Assembly: GCA_937958345.1 (NCBI GenBank)
Contig: CALGNW010000025.1
Coordinates: forward strand, 1-9,097
Length of the DNA: 9,097 nt
Direction: 5' to 3'
Source of the DNA: an uncultured Neomegalonema sp.
GTDB taxonomy: Bacteria > Pseudomonadota > Alphaproteobacteria > Rhodobacterales > Rhodobacteraceae
Below are positions 1 through 6,667 of this stretch, in pieces (the first letter of the stretch is position 1; each line of letters begins with the position of its first letter). The position numbers and the translations under genes were made by a program. The notes under the pieces were generated by a model. The model was not told the origin of the DNA. It searched no databases and was given only the letters and a program-made list of their open reading frames with translations.

Positions 1-156
1 GGGTTTGCATTCGGCGTCGGGATCGACCGGATTGCGATGCTGAAATACGGTATTCCCGATCTGCGCGGGTTTTTTGAGAGCGACCTGCGCTGGCTGCGCC
101 ACTACGGATTCCGCGCGCTGGACGTGCCGACGCTGCATGGCGGATTAAGCACGTGA
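1..156 (+). CDS. pheS: Phenylalanine--tRNA ligase alpha subunit, C-terminal fragment
   Basis: This is the last 51 codons and TGA stop of a gene that begins before the window. The alpha subunit carries the class II catalytic core that activates phenylalanine and charges tRNA-Phe in the cytoplasm, as an alpha2beta2 enzyme with PheT. The visible segment holds the class II motif 3 region, FGVGIDRIAMLKYGIPDLR (residues 4-22 of the fragment), with the ATP-binding arginine in GIDR. It is followed by the usual PheS ending, with FFESDLRWLRHYGF then a short tail. The beta subunit gene is in the same window but starts about 3.5 kb downstream instead of directly after pheS. The identity is secure from the motif and from pheT; only the 3' end is visible. 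Confidence 0.95.
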   Translation, partial: GFAFGVGIDRIAMLKYGIPDLRGFFESDLRWLRHYGFRALDVPTLHGGLST

Positions 157-668
157 TTGCAAATTCTTGGAAAAAGATAGCAGGGAAAGTTGAATTTGGG
201 GCGATATTTGCCTCAATCGGCGTTGTTTTGATGAGCCTGGTTGCGTTTTATATTGAAAGCGAAGGCCGTGAGTTGGCGATCGAAAAATCGACGCAGCAAA
301 TAGCTGTGCGTGTCGTCGAGCAGAACATATCTAAAATCACGTCTGAAATTGAAGAATTTAGAGAGCTTGCGCGAAGTATTGACGTGGAAAAAATTGATGA
401 TTTTAAACTTGTTCGGGCGCTATCACAAATCGAAGAAAGAGTTGATAGTTTAGAGCGGACGCTAGATACTAAGCCACGCGAAATCATTGAAATTGTAAGC
501 CTTCGTTCAAAAATAGATGATACGCGTGAAGACGCTGAGGCTACGCTCGCAGGTCTAAAACGGGAGATTGATCAGCTTTATGGTATCGTTGGGTGGTCTC
601 TCGGTGCGCTGCTCATTTCATTACTAGGTTTAATTTTGGGTCGCGTTCTTTCGGGGCGGCAGCAGTGA
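153..668 (+). CDS. Small two-helix membrane protein with long coiled-coil-like middle, unknown function
   Basis: I do not recognise a family. The 171-residue product has a hydrophobic segment at about residues 16-34, a charged segment rich in Glu, Lys, Arg, Ile and Leu from about 38 to 142 that looks largely helical and coiled-coil, and a second hydrophobic segment at about 143-164 before a short basic tail (GRVLSGRQQ). A hairpin membrane topology with a coiled-coil domain on one side is inferred. The start is GTG, overlapping the pheS stop (GTGA), with GGCGGA eight bases upstream inside pheS, so translation may be coupled to pheS; no in-frame ATG precedes the first helix. Base use is unlike the neighbours: sampled stretches are about 40% GC, with many ATA, TTA, CTA and AGA codons. 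This suggests recent acquisition. The coding call is good; the function is unknown. Confidence 0.75.
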   Translation: MIANSWKKIAGKVEFGAIFASIGVVLMSLVAFYIESEGRELAIEKSTQQIAVRVVEQNISKITSEIEEFRELARSIDVEKIDDFKLVRALSQIEERVDSLERTLDTKPREIIEIVSLRSKIDDTREDAEATLAGLKREIDQLYGIVGWSLGALLISLLGLILGRVLSGRQQ

Positions 669-672
669 ACGC

Positions 673-689
673 CAATATACTGCATATTG
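673..689. promoter_or_regulatory. 17-bp perfect dyad, operator-like
   Basis: CAATAT, five spacer bases, then ATATTG form a perfect 6+5+6 inverted repeat four bases after the stop of the AT-rich membrane gene. The right arm overlaps a weak -35-like TTGTAA (687-692), which is 17 bases from a CATATT (710-715). This could be an operator and promoter for the small gene at 759 or for the cyd operon. It could also be a chance dyad in AT-rich DNA. No known regulator consensus was recognised. Confidence 0.3.
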
Positions 690-758
690 TAATCGCGAAT
701 GTTTATCTCCATATTTGATAGGCCGTGCAGTCTGGTACGGCTTGCACTGGAGACTACC

Positions 759-989
759 GTGAACAAGCGTGATTTTTTGAAGACCTCGGCGGCACTTGCC
801 GTTGCCCCCGCTATCCTCAGCCGTACCAAGATGGCGGCTGCCTCGGTCACTGACCGGCAGGCGATCCGCGCCGAGCGCAAAAAGATGGGCCCGACGCCTT
901 CGTATATTTTCGATAGCGACCGGAACGCGATGACGTTCTACAAGGCCGATATCAACAGCTTTTCGACCTATGCTTATATGGCGGCCTGA
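759..989 (+). CDS. Small Tat-signal-like protein, unknown function
   Basis: The 76-residue product begins NKRDFLKTSAALAVAPAI after the initiator. This resembles a twin-arginine signal (x-R-x-F-L-K followed by an alanine-rich hydrophobic stretch), but with Lys-Arg in place of Arg-Arg. The rest, about 45 residues, is polar and basic (RAERKKMGPTPSYIF, then SDRNAMTFYKADIN) and matches no domain I know. The GTG start at 759 is chosen because GGAG lies six bases upstream (749-752) and the signal then begins at residue 2. The in-frame ATG at 699 has no visible ribosome site and would put 20 extra residues before the signal. The short mature part could be a genuine mini-protein or the stump of a longer decayed Tat substrate. 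It sits between the AT-rich gene and cydA. Whether it is exported is inference. Confidence 0.5.
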   Translation: MNKRDFLKTSAALAVAPAILSRTKMAAASVTDRQAIRAERKKMGPTPSYIFDSDRNAMTFYKADINSFSTYAYMAA

Positions 990-999
990 CCGCCCTGCG

Positions 1000-1028
1000 G
1001 CGACCCCGCGCATGTGCGTGCGGGTCGC
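1000..1028 (+). terminator. Stem-loop after the small Tat-like gene, no U-tract
   Basis: GCGACCC (1000-1006) pairs with GGGTCGC (1022-1028). An inner stem of GCGCA with TGCGT, including one G-T wobble, is separated from the outer stem by a small bulge. The hairpin starts ten bases after the stop at 989 and lies about 80 bases before cydA. No run of T follows, so it is not a classical intrinsic terminator. It may be a weak or Rho-assisted terminator, an RNA-stability element, or part of the cydA leader. Confidence 0.4.
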
Positions 1029-1106
1029 ACCTGTGACACTGCCCAAGCCATAATTCGTCCTGTATATGTGGAACTGCACTAACAGTTTCACGCTACGAGG
1101 TCGAAG

Positions 1107-2522
1107 ATGTTTGACGGGATGACAGCCGAGTTGCTGGCGCGCATACAATTTGCGTTTACAGTCTCATTCCATATCGTGTTTCCCGCATTTTCGATCGGCC
1201 TCGCCAGCTATCTCGCGGTGCTGAACGGGTTGTGGCTGTGGACGAAGAACGAAATCTACCTTTCGCTTTTCAACTACTGGAAAAAGATCTTCGCGGTTGC
1301 CTTTGCGATGGGTGTCGTGTCGGGCATCGTGATGTCCTATCAGTTCGGGACGAACTGGAGCGTCTTTTCCGACAAGGCCGGACCGGTGATCGGGCCGCTG
1401 ATGGCCTATGAAATCCTGTCTGCGTTTTTCCTCGAAGCCGGTTTCCTCGGCATCATGCTGTTCGGGCGCGAGCGGGTCGGACCCGGCCTGCATATGTTTG
1501 CGACCTTTATGGTCGCGTTCGGAACGGTGCTGTCCGCGACATGGATTTTGTCCGTCAATTCGTGGATGCACACGCCTGCCGGATTCAGCATGAACGAGGT
1601 CGGCCAGTTCGTGCCCGAGGATTGGTGGGCGATCGTCTTTAACCCGTCCTTCCCGTATCGCCTCGCGCATATGGTGCTGGCCGCCTATCTGACGACCGCG
1701 TTTGTTGTCGGGGGTGTCGGTGCGCTGCACCTGCTGCGCGACCGAACCAACATCGCCGCGCGCAAAATGTTTTCGATGGCGATGTGGATGGCGGTCGTTG
1801 TCACGCCGCTGCAAATTCTGGCAGGCGACCTGCACGGCCTCAACACGCTGGAACACCAGCCAGCCAAGCTGATGGCGATGGAGGGGCATTATGACAGTTA
1901 TCCCGACGGCGCGCCGCTGATCCTGTTCGGTATCCCGAACGAGGCCGAGAAACGGATCGACTACAAAATTGAAAGCCCAAAGCTGTCGAGCCTGATCCTC
2001 AAGCACGACCTTAACGCACCGTTGGATGGGCTGGACACGATCCCGGACGACGAGGAGCCGCCCGTGGCCATCGTTTTCTGGAGCTTTCGCATCATGATCT
2101 CGATTGGCTTTGCGATGCTGGCCATCGGGGTCTGGAGCCTGTGGCGGCGCTGGAAGGGCGAGTTGTACGAGGCGACATGGCTGCACCGGACTATGGTGCT
2201 GATGGCGCCTTCGGGCTTTGTTGCGGTGCTGGCCGGATGGATCACGACCGAGGTGGGGCGTCAGCCGTATACCGTCTATGGCCTGATGAGGACGTCGGAC
2301 TCGCTGGCGCCGATTGCCGCCCCCGCGGTTGCCGCATCGCTGACCGCGTTTATCGTCGTGTACTTTTTCGTCTTTGGTGCGGGCACGTTTTATCTGATGC
2401 GCATGATGGGCAAGACGCCGGGCGGAATTGACGTAAAAATGGGTCTGAACAAAGGACCGATCCGCACCGCCGGCATCACGCCCGTGCAGCAGTTGAATTC
2501 TGGCGTCGTGGCGGGAGAGTAA
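1107..2522 (+). CDS. cydA: Cytochrome bd-type quinol oxidase subunit I (short Q-loop, CioA-like)
   Basis: This is the haem-bearing subunit of the inner-membrane bd-type terminal oxidase, which oxidises quinol and reduces oxygen to water. Residues matching the E. coli haem ligands are visible: H22 (high-spin haem), H188 and M330 (in FWSFRIM; b558), and E382 just before GRQP (384-387). E102 and E110 match the acidic pair E99/E107 of the proton path. The start of the quinol loop holds K254 and E259 in QPAKLMAMEG, the counterparts of K252 and E257. At 471 residues it is shorter than the 522-residue E. coli protein, mainly in the Q-loop. That, and the TTEVGRQPYTVYG motif, point to the short-loop, CIO-like branch; cyanide resistance cannot be read from sequence. 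GAGG lies six bases before the ATG. cydB follows after four bases. No FNR-type site was seen upstream. Confidence 0.96.
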   Translation: MFDGMTAELLARIQFAFTVSFHIVFPAFSIGLASYLAVLNGLWLWTKNEIYLSLFNYWKKIFAVAFAMGVVSGIVMSYQFGTNWSVFSDKAGPVIGPLMAYEILSAFFLEAGFLGIMLFGRERVGPGLHMFATFMVAFGTVLSATWILSVNSWMHTPAGFSMNEVGQFVPEDWWAIVFNPSFPYRLAHMVLAAYLTTAFVVGGVGALHLLRDRTNIAARKMFSMAMWMAVVVTPLQILAGDLHGLNTLEHQPAKLMAMEGHYDSYPDGAPLILFGIPNEAEKRIDYKIESPKLSSLILKHDLNAPLDGLDTIPDDEEPPVAIVFWSFRIMISIGFAMLAIGVWSLWRRWKGELYEATWLHRTMVLMAPSGFVAVLAGWITTEVGRQPYTVYGLMRTSDSLAPIAAPAVAASLTAFIVVYFFVFGAGTFYLMRMMGKTPGGIDVKMGLNKGPIRTAGITPVQQLNSGVVAGE

Positions 2523-2526
2523 GAGC

Positions 2527-3531
2527 ATGGCTTTTGATCTGGCGTTTATCTGGGCGGGTATCATCGCGTTTGCGGTGCTGGTCTATGTGATCCTTGACGG
2601 GTTTGATCTCGGCATCGGTATCCTGTTCCCGTTTCTGAAATCCGAGGGCGAGCGTGATCTGGCGATGAACTCGGTCGCCCCCGTCTGGGATGGCAACGAG
2701 ACGTGGCTGGTGATGGGGGGCGGTGGTTTGTTTGCCGTGTTCCCGCTGGTTTATGCCACCGTCCTGCCCGCGCTTTATGTGCCGATTACCGCGATGCTGC
2801 TCGCGCTGGTGTTTCGCGGCGTTGCCTTTGAATACCGCTGGCGGACCGAGCGTTGGAAATGGGTTTGGAATCTTGCATTCTTTGGCGGTTCGCTGATTGC
2901 GGCGCTGATGCAGGGGATTGCGCTGGGCGCGCTGGTGCAGGGAATCGAGATCGAGAACCGCGCTTATGCAGGCGGTTGGTGGGATTGGCTGACGCCGTTT
3001 TCCGTGCTGACCGGCGTGAGTGTCGCTGTTGGTTACACGCTGTTGGGGGCGACGTGGCTGAACCTGAAAATCGAGGGCGAGTTTCAGGAGCGTATGCGCA
3101 AGGCATCGTTCGGGTTGGCGATTGGAACGCTGGCCCTGATCGGCGGTGTCAGCCTGATAACCCCGTTCCTTGATCCCGTGTATTTCGCGCGCTGGTTTTC
3201 GTGGCCGCAGATGCTTTTTACCGGCATCGTGCCGGTTCTGGTGGCCTTTGCCACATACATGCTGTTCACCGGCCTGCGCGACAAGCACGAAATGACGCCT
3301 TTTCTTGCGGCGATCTCGCTGTTCGTGCTGGGGTTTGCCGGTATCGGTATCAGCTTTTATCCCTATATCGTGCCGCCTTCGCTGACGATATGGGAGGCCG
3401 CGGCGCCTGACAGCAGTCTTGAGTTCGCATTGGTCGGAACGGTGGTTCTGATCCCGATGATCCTCGTTTACACGGCCTATGCCTATTACGTCTTTCGCGG
3501 CAAGGTCCGGCCCGAGCACGGGTATCACTGA
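2527..3531 (+). CDS. cydB: Cytochrome bd-type quinol oxidase subunit II
   Basis: CydB is the second large integral membrane subunit of the bd oxidase and forms a heterodimer with CydA. The 334-residue product has many hydrophobic segments and the family signatures: DGFDLG at residues 24-29, including the conserved acidic residues linked to proton transfer, and WDGNETWLV at 54-62. The C-terminus (FRGKVRPEHGYH) is typical of alphaproteobacterial CydB. The ATG lies four bases after the cydA stop, with GGGAG at 2513-2517 inside the end of cydA, so the two genes are almost certainly co-transcribed and probably translationally coupled. Its stop (TGATG) overlaps the start of the small third gene by one base. 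The length and motifs look intact. The cydDC assembly transporter genes are not in this window. Confidence 0.96.
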   Translation: MAFDLAFIWAGIIAFAVLVYVILDGFDLGIGILFPFLKSEGERDLAMNSVAPVWDGNETWLVMGGGGLFAVFPLVYATVLPALYVPITAMLLALVFRGVAFEYRWRTERWKWVWNLAFFGGSLIAALMQGIALGALVQGIEIENRAYAGGWWDWLTPFSVLTGVSVAVGYTLLGATWLNLKIEGEFQERMRKASFGLAIGTLALIGGVSLITPFLDPVYFARWFSWPQMLFTGIVPVLVAFATYMLFTGLRDKHEMTPFLAAISLFVLGFAGIGISFYPYIVPPSLTIWEAAAPDSSLEFALVGTVVLIPMILVYTAYAYYVFRGKVRPEHGYH

Positions 3532-3638
3532 TGCAACGCACGACACTGAGCAAGCTGGCGTGGTTTGTCGGATTGTGGCTGGCGAGCGTTGCGGCGCTGG
3601 GGGTTGTGGCCTGGGTGATTAAATCAGCGATCATGTGA
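3531..3638 (+). CDS. DUF2474-type small bd-oxidase subunit (CydX-like)
   Basis: This is a 35-residue, single-helix membrane peptide. It starts MQRTTLSKLAWFVGLWLAS and continues as one hydrophobic helix to a short IKSAIM end. Its ATG overlaps the cydB stop by one base (TGATG), the classic arrangement for the small third subunit of bd oxidases. The WFVGLWLASVAALGVVAWVI pattern fits the DUF2474 family found after cioAB-type genes rather than E. coli CydX by sequence. Small subunits of this kind stabilise the oxidase and its haems in studied species; the same role here is inferred from family and position. It is easily missed by gene callers because of its length. Confidence 0.85.
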   Translation: MQRTTLSKLAWFVGLWLASVAALGVVAWVIKSAIM

Positions 3639-3669
3639 GCCTTTGCGTCAGGCGGCAGATGGGTTAAGT

Positions 3670-3695
3670 CCTGCGCGAAGATAGACGCAGGCGGA
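3670..3695 (+). promoter_or_regulatory. pheT ribosome binding site within a possible hairpin
   Basis: The Shine-Dalgarno-like AGGCGGA (3689-3695) lies eight bases before the pheT ATG. The sequence CCTGCG (3670-3675) can pair with CGCAGG (3686-3691) across a ten-base loop, covering part of this site. No Phe-rich leader peptide is visible upstream, so a PheM-type attenuator is not supported. The six-pair stem may be incidental. Confidence 0.35.
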
Positions 3696-3703
3696 CCATA
3701 CCG

Positions 3704-6136
3704 ATGAAATTCACGCTCTCCTGGCTCAAGACGCATCTCGACACCGACGCCGGTGTCGATGACATAGCAGCGGCATTGACGGACCTTGGCCTTGAGGTCG
3801 AGGGGGTTGAGAACCCTGCCGATACGCTGGGCGCGTTTCGCATTTGCCGGGTGATCGAAGCGGGGCCGCATCCCGATGCCGACCGTCTGCGCGTTTGCCG
3901 CGTCGAGGCGTGGCTGAACGGTCCTGATAATCCCTCCGAAGAAATTCAGGTCGTCTGCGGCGCACCGAACGCGCGCACGGGGCTGGTGGGTGTGTTCGCC
4001 CCTGCCGGTACGCATGTGCCCGGCACGGGCGTTGACCTGAAGCCGGGTGTTATACGCGGCGTCGAGTCAAACGGGATGCTGTGTTCCGAGCGCGAGCTGA
4101 TGCTGTCCGATGACCATGACGGTATTATCGACCTGCCCGAGGACGCCCCGATGGGCGTGCGGTTCATCGACTACAAAGACCTCAATGATCCTGTGATCGA
4201 CATTGCGATCACCCCGAACCGGCCCGATGCGCTGGGTGTGCGCGGGGTTGCGCGTGACCTTGCCGCGCGGGGTATCGGCACGCTAAAGCCCGCGCCGGTT
4301 AAAGAGATTGCCGGTACGTTTGCGTCCCCGATTGGCGTGACATTGCAGGATGATGTGAAGGACAAGGCCTGTCCGCTGTTCATCGGGCGCTATATTCGCG
4401 GTGTCAAAAACGGGCCGTCGCCGGAGTGGCTGCAAAACCAGATCCGCGCCATCGGCCTGCGCCCGATTAATGCGCTGGTCGATATGACGAACTTTATGAC
4501 GTATGACCGCGCGCGGCCCCTCCACGTTTTCGATGCGGATAAAGTGACGGGCGACATTCATGTCCGGCTGTCGAAATCCGGCGAAAAGCTGCTCGCGCTT
4601 GACGGTAAAGAATACACATTCGACGACGCCATGACTCTGATCTGCGATGATGCCGGGCCGGAAGGCATCGGCGGTGTGATGGGCGGCGAGGTTTCCGGCT
4701 GTACCGAGGAGACGGTGAATGTCTTTATCGAAAGCGCGTATTTCGATCCGGTGCGCACCGCCACCACGGGCCGCAAGCTGAAAATCAACTCGGATGCGCG
4801 CTATCGGTTCGAGCGCGGTATAGACCCTGAATTTGCGCGTGAGGGGATGGAGCTGGCCACCAAAATGGTCCTCGATATGTGCGGCGGCGAGCCTTCGGAG
4901 CCGGTGATTGCGGGCGCTGCACCGGAGACGGCGCGCAGTTTCGATTTGCGGGCGGACCGTGTGCGGACGCTGGTCGGCATGGAGATCGACGTGGCCGAGC
5001 AAACGCGCATTTTGACGGCGCTGGGCTTTGGTGTGACGGCGGGCGATCCGATGAGTGTCGCGGTTCCGCCGTGGCGTCCCGATGTAAACGGCGAGGCGGA
5101 TCTGGTTGAAGAGATTGCGCGGGTAGCCTCGCTGACCAATCTGAAATCCCAGCCGCTGGCACGGTCTGATACCGGCGCGCTGAAACGCAGTATGACGCCG
5201 ATGCAGCGCCGCGTTGCGACCGCGCGGCGGGCGCTGGCGGCGCAGGGTATGAACGAGTGCGTGACCTATACTTTTGTGGCGGGCAAAGACGCCGCGTTGT
5301 TCGGCGGCGGGTCGGATGCGCTGAAGCTCGAAAACCCGATCTCGTCGGAAATGTCGGATATGCGGCCCAATCCGTTACCCGGATTGCTGGCGGCGGCGGC
5401 GCGTAATCAGGCACAGGGGTTCAAAGACCTTGCGCTGTTCGAGGTTGGTGCGGCCTTTCACGGGGCGGAGCCGGGCGAGGAAGCGATTGTTGCCGCCGGT
5501 ATCCGCGTCGGTCACGCGAGCGGGCGCGATTGGACGACGGCACGGCGCGGCCTCGATTTCTTTGATGCCAAGGCGGATGTCGAGGCGATCCTGACGGCGC
5601 TGGGCGCGCCGGTAGACCGTTTGCAGACGGATCGTTCAGCCGCCGGATTCTTTCATCCCGGACGGTCGGCGGCGCTGAAACTTGGACCGAAGGTGACGAT
5701 TGCCGAAGTGGGCGAATTGCACCCGAATGCGATCAAGGGCATGGACATTGACGGACCTGCGGTTGCGTTTCTGATCCATCTGGCCGCAATCCCCTTCCCG
5801 AAAGCCAAAACCAAGGCACGGCCCGCACTGACCCTGAACAACCTGCAAGCGGTCGAACGCGATTTCGCCTTTGTCGTTGATGCCCGATTGGAAGCGGAAG
5901 ACATCCGCAAGGCGGCGCGTTCCGCAGACAAGGCGCTGATCGAAGATGTTCGGGTTTTTGACGTGTTCGACGGGCCAAAGGCCGCGACCCAACTGGGCGA
6001 GGGTAAAAAGTCCGTCGCGGTCGCGGTTCGGCTGCAACCAAAGGACGCGACTCTGAAGGACGAGGATATCGAGGCGCTGGCGGCGAAAGTGGTCGCATCG
6101 GTTGAGAAGGCGACGGGCGGAACCCTGCGGGGTTGA
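3704..6136 (+). CDS. pheT: Phenylalanine--tRNA ligase beta subunit
   Basis: PheT is the beta subunit of the cytoplasmic alpha2beta2 phenylalanyl-tRNA synthetase; it contributes tRNA binding and hydrolyses mischarged Tyr-tRNA-Phe. The 810 residues match the usual bacterial length of about 790-810. In order, I see the N-terminal domain (MKFTLSWLKTHLD), an OB-fold tRNA-binding region at about 40-150 (HPDADRLRVCRV at 56-67, VVCGAPNAR at 83-91), the TPNRPDALGVRGVARD motif at 170-185, and the B3/B4 editing region at about 215-380 (PLHVFDADK at 272-280, GVMGG at 324-328, NSDARYRFERGID at 362-374). The B5 and catalytic-like domains follow, then the FDX-ACB anticodon-binding domain from about 715. H274 and E343 sit where editing-site residues are expected, so editing looks possible. 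The ATG is preceded by AGGCGGA. It is read in the same direction as cydAB, 65 bases downstream, so read-through from the oxidase operon is possible. Confidence 0.98.
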   Translation: MKFTLSWLKTHLDTDAGVDDIAAALTDLGLEVEGVENPADTLGAFRICRVIEAGPHPDADRLRVCRVEAWLNGPDNPSEEIQVVCGAPNARTGLVGVFAPAGTHVPGTGVDLKPGVIRGVESNGMLCSERELMLSDDHDGIIDLPEDAPMGVRFIDYKDLNDPVIDIAITPNRPDALGVRGVARDLAARGIGTLKPAPVKEIAGTFASPIGVTLQDDVKDKACPLFIGRYIRGVKNGPSPEWLQNQIRAIGLRPINALVDMTNFMTYDRARPLHVFDADKVTGDIHVRLSKSGEKLLALDGKEYTFDDAMTLICDDAGPEGIGGVMGGEVSGCTEETVNVFIESAYFDPVRTATTGRKLKINSDARYRFERGIDPEFAREGMELATKMVLDMCGGEPSEPVIAGAAPETARSFDLRADRVRTLVGMEIDVAEQTRILTALGFGVTAGDPMSVAVPPWRPDVNGEADLVEEIARVASLTNLKSQPLARSDTGALKRSMTPMQRRVATARRALAAQGMNECVTYTFVAGKDAALFGGGSDALKLENPISSEMSDMRPNPLPGLLAAAARNQAQGFKDLALFEVGAAFHGAEPGEEAIVAAGIRVGHASGRDWTTARRGLDFFDAKADVEAILTALGAPVDRLQTDRSAAGFFHPGRSAALKLGPKVTIAEVGELHPNAIKGMDIDGPAVAFLIHLAAIPFPKAKTKARPALTLNNLQAVERDFAFVVDARLEAEDIRKAARSADKALIEDVRVFDVFDGPKAATQLGEGKKSVAVAVRLQPKDATLKDEDIEALAAKVVASVEKATGGTLRG

Positions 6137-6271
6137 CGGCCCGGACCGCCAAGTTTCTGTAATCGCGCCCATTTACTATGATCGGGAAATGATGCGTTGC
6201 AATTCGCTGCGTTTCGCTGGATTGCGTGCGGCTTGTTCGCGAATGAGCGCGACGTATAGGGGGACATCATC

Positions 6272-6667
6272 ATGGGTATGATTTCAGAATTCAAAGACTT
6301 CGCCGTTAAAGGCAACATGCTCGACATGGCCGTCGGTATCATCATCGGCGGTGCATTCGGGACGATCATCTCGTCGCTGGTCGGTGACGTGATTATGCCT
6401 GTCGTCGGCTTTTTCTCCGGCGGTTTGGATTTCTCGCAGCTGTCTTATAATCTGGGTGCCGGCGCTGACGGCGAACCGGTTGCGGTGAAATACGGCTTGT
6501 TCATCAATGCTTTGATCGCATTTTTGATCGTCGCTTTTGTGCTGTTTATGATCATCAAAGCGGTGAACAAAGCCAAAGAAGCCGCCGGTCAGGTTGACGC
6601 GGAAGCCGAAACCCCGCGTCAGGAAGTTCTTCTCGAAGAAATCCGCGACGCGCTGAAGCGCAGCTAA
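6272..6667 (+). CDS. mscL: Large-conductance mechanosensitive channel
   Basis: MscL is an inner-membrane homopentameric channel that opens under high membrane tension and releases solutes during hypo-osmotic shock. The 131 residues match the family length (E. coli 136). The N-terminal amphipathic helix and TM1 carry the signature FKDFAVKGNMLDMAVGIIIG (7-26), with the small glycine-rich pore-lining face after it. A periplasmic loop covers about 50-72, TM2 about 74-97 (NALIAFLIVAFVLFMII), and the C-terminal bundle helix includes LLEEIRDALKR (120-130). AGGGGGA (6258-6264) lies seven bases before the ATG. The gene is separated from pheT by 135 bases with no convincing terminator or promoter. Its stop overlaps the stop of the convergent minus-strand gene. 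Confidence 0.97.
   Translation: MGMISEFKDFAVKGNMLDMAVGIIIGGAFGTIISSLVGDVIMPVVGFFSGGLDFSQLSYNLGAGADGEPVAVKYGLFINALIAFLIVAFVLFMIIKAVNKAKEAAGQVDAEAETPRQEVLLEEIRDALKRS

Noticed and set aside
699..758. Upstream ATG extension of the Tat-like gene
   Set aside because: No ribosome site before 699, and the extension would bury the signal sequence; GTG at 759 with GGAG is preferred.
990..1106. FNR/FnrL-type site (TTGAT-N4-ATCAA) upstream of cydA
   Set aside because: I looked because oxygen control of bd oxidases is common, but no such palindrome is present. CATAAT and TATATG exist without a properly spaced -35.
630..1148. Minus-strand ORF of 172 codons across the pheS-cydA gap region
   Set aside because: Low-complexity basic product with no motif. 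It crosses the ends of two supported plus-strand genes, and the smaller plus-strand gene at 759 has a better start signal.
1164..2564. Minus-strand ORF of 466 codons opposite cydA
   Set aside because: Its product is rich in Arg, His and Gln without hydrophobic core or motifs, while the plus strand encodes a textbook CydA. It is a product of strong GC bias at third positions.
2476..3546. Minus-strand ORF of 356 codons opposite cydB
   Set aside because: Same composition pattern and complete overlap with a well-supported cydB; no ribosome site or family resemblance.
6121..6134. AACCC-TGCG-GGGTT hairpin as pheT terminator
   Set aside because: Only five pairs, located within the pheT coding end and its stop, with no T-run after it.
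6133..6163. mscL promoter TTGACG with TGTAAT
   Set aside because: The boxes match fairly well but are 19 bases apart and overlap the pheT stop; too weak to annotate.
5653..6369. Minus-strand ORFs opposite the end of pheT and start of mscL
   Set aside because: Ser, Arg and Ala-rich shadow translations opposite two clear genes.
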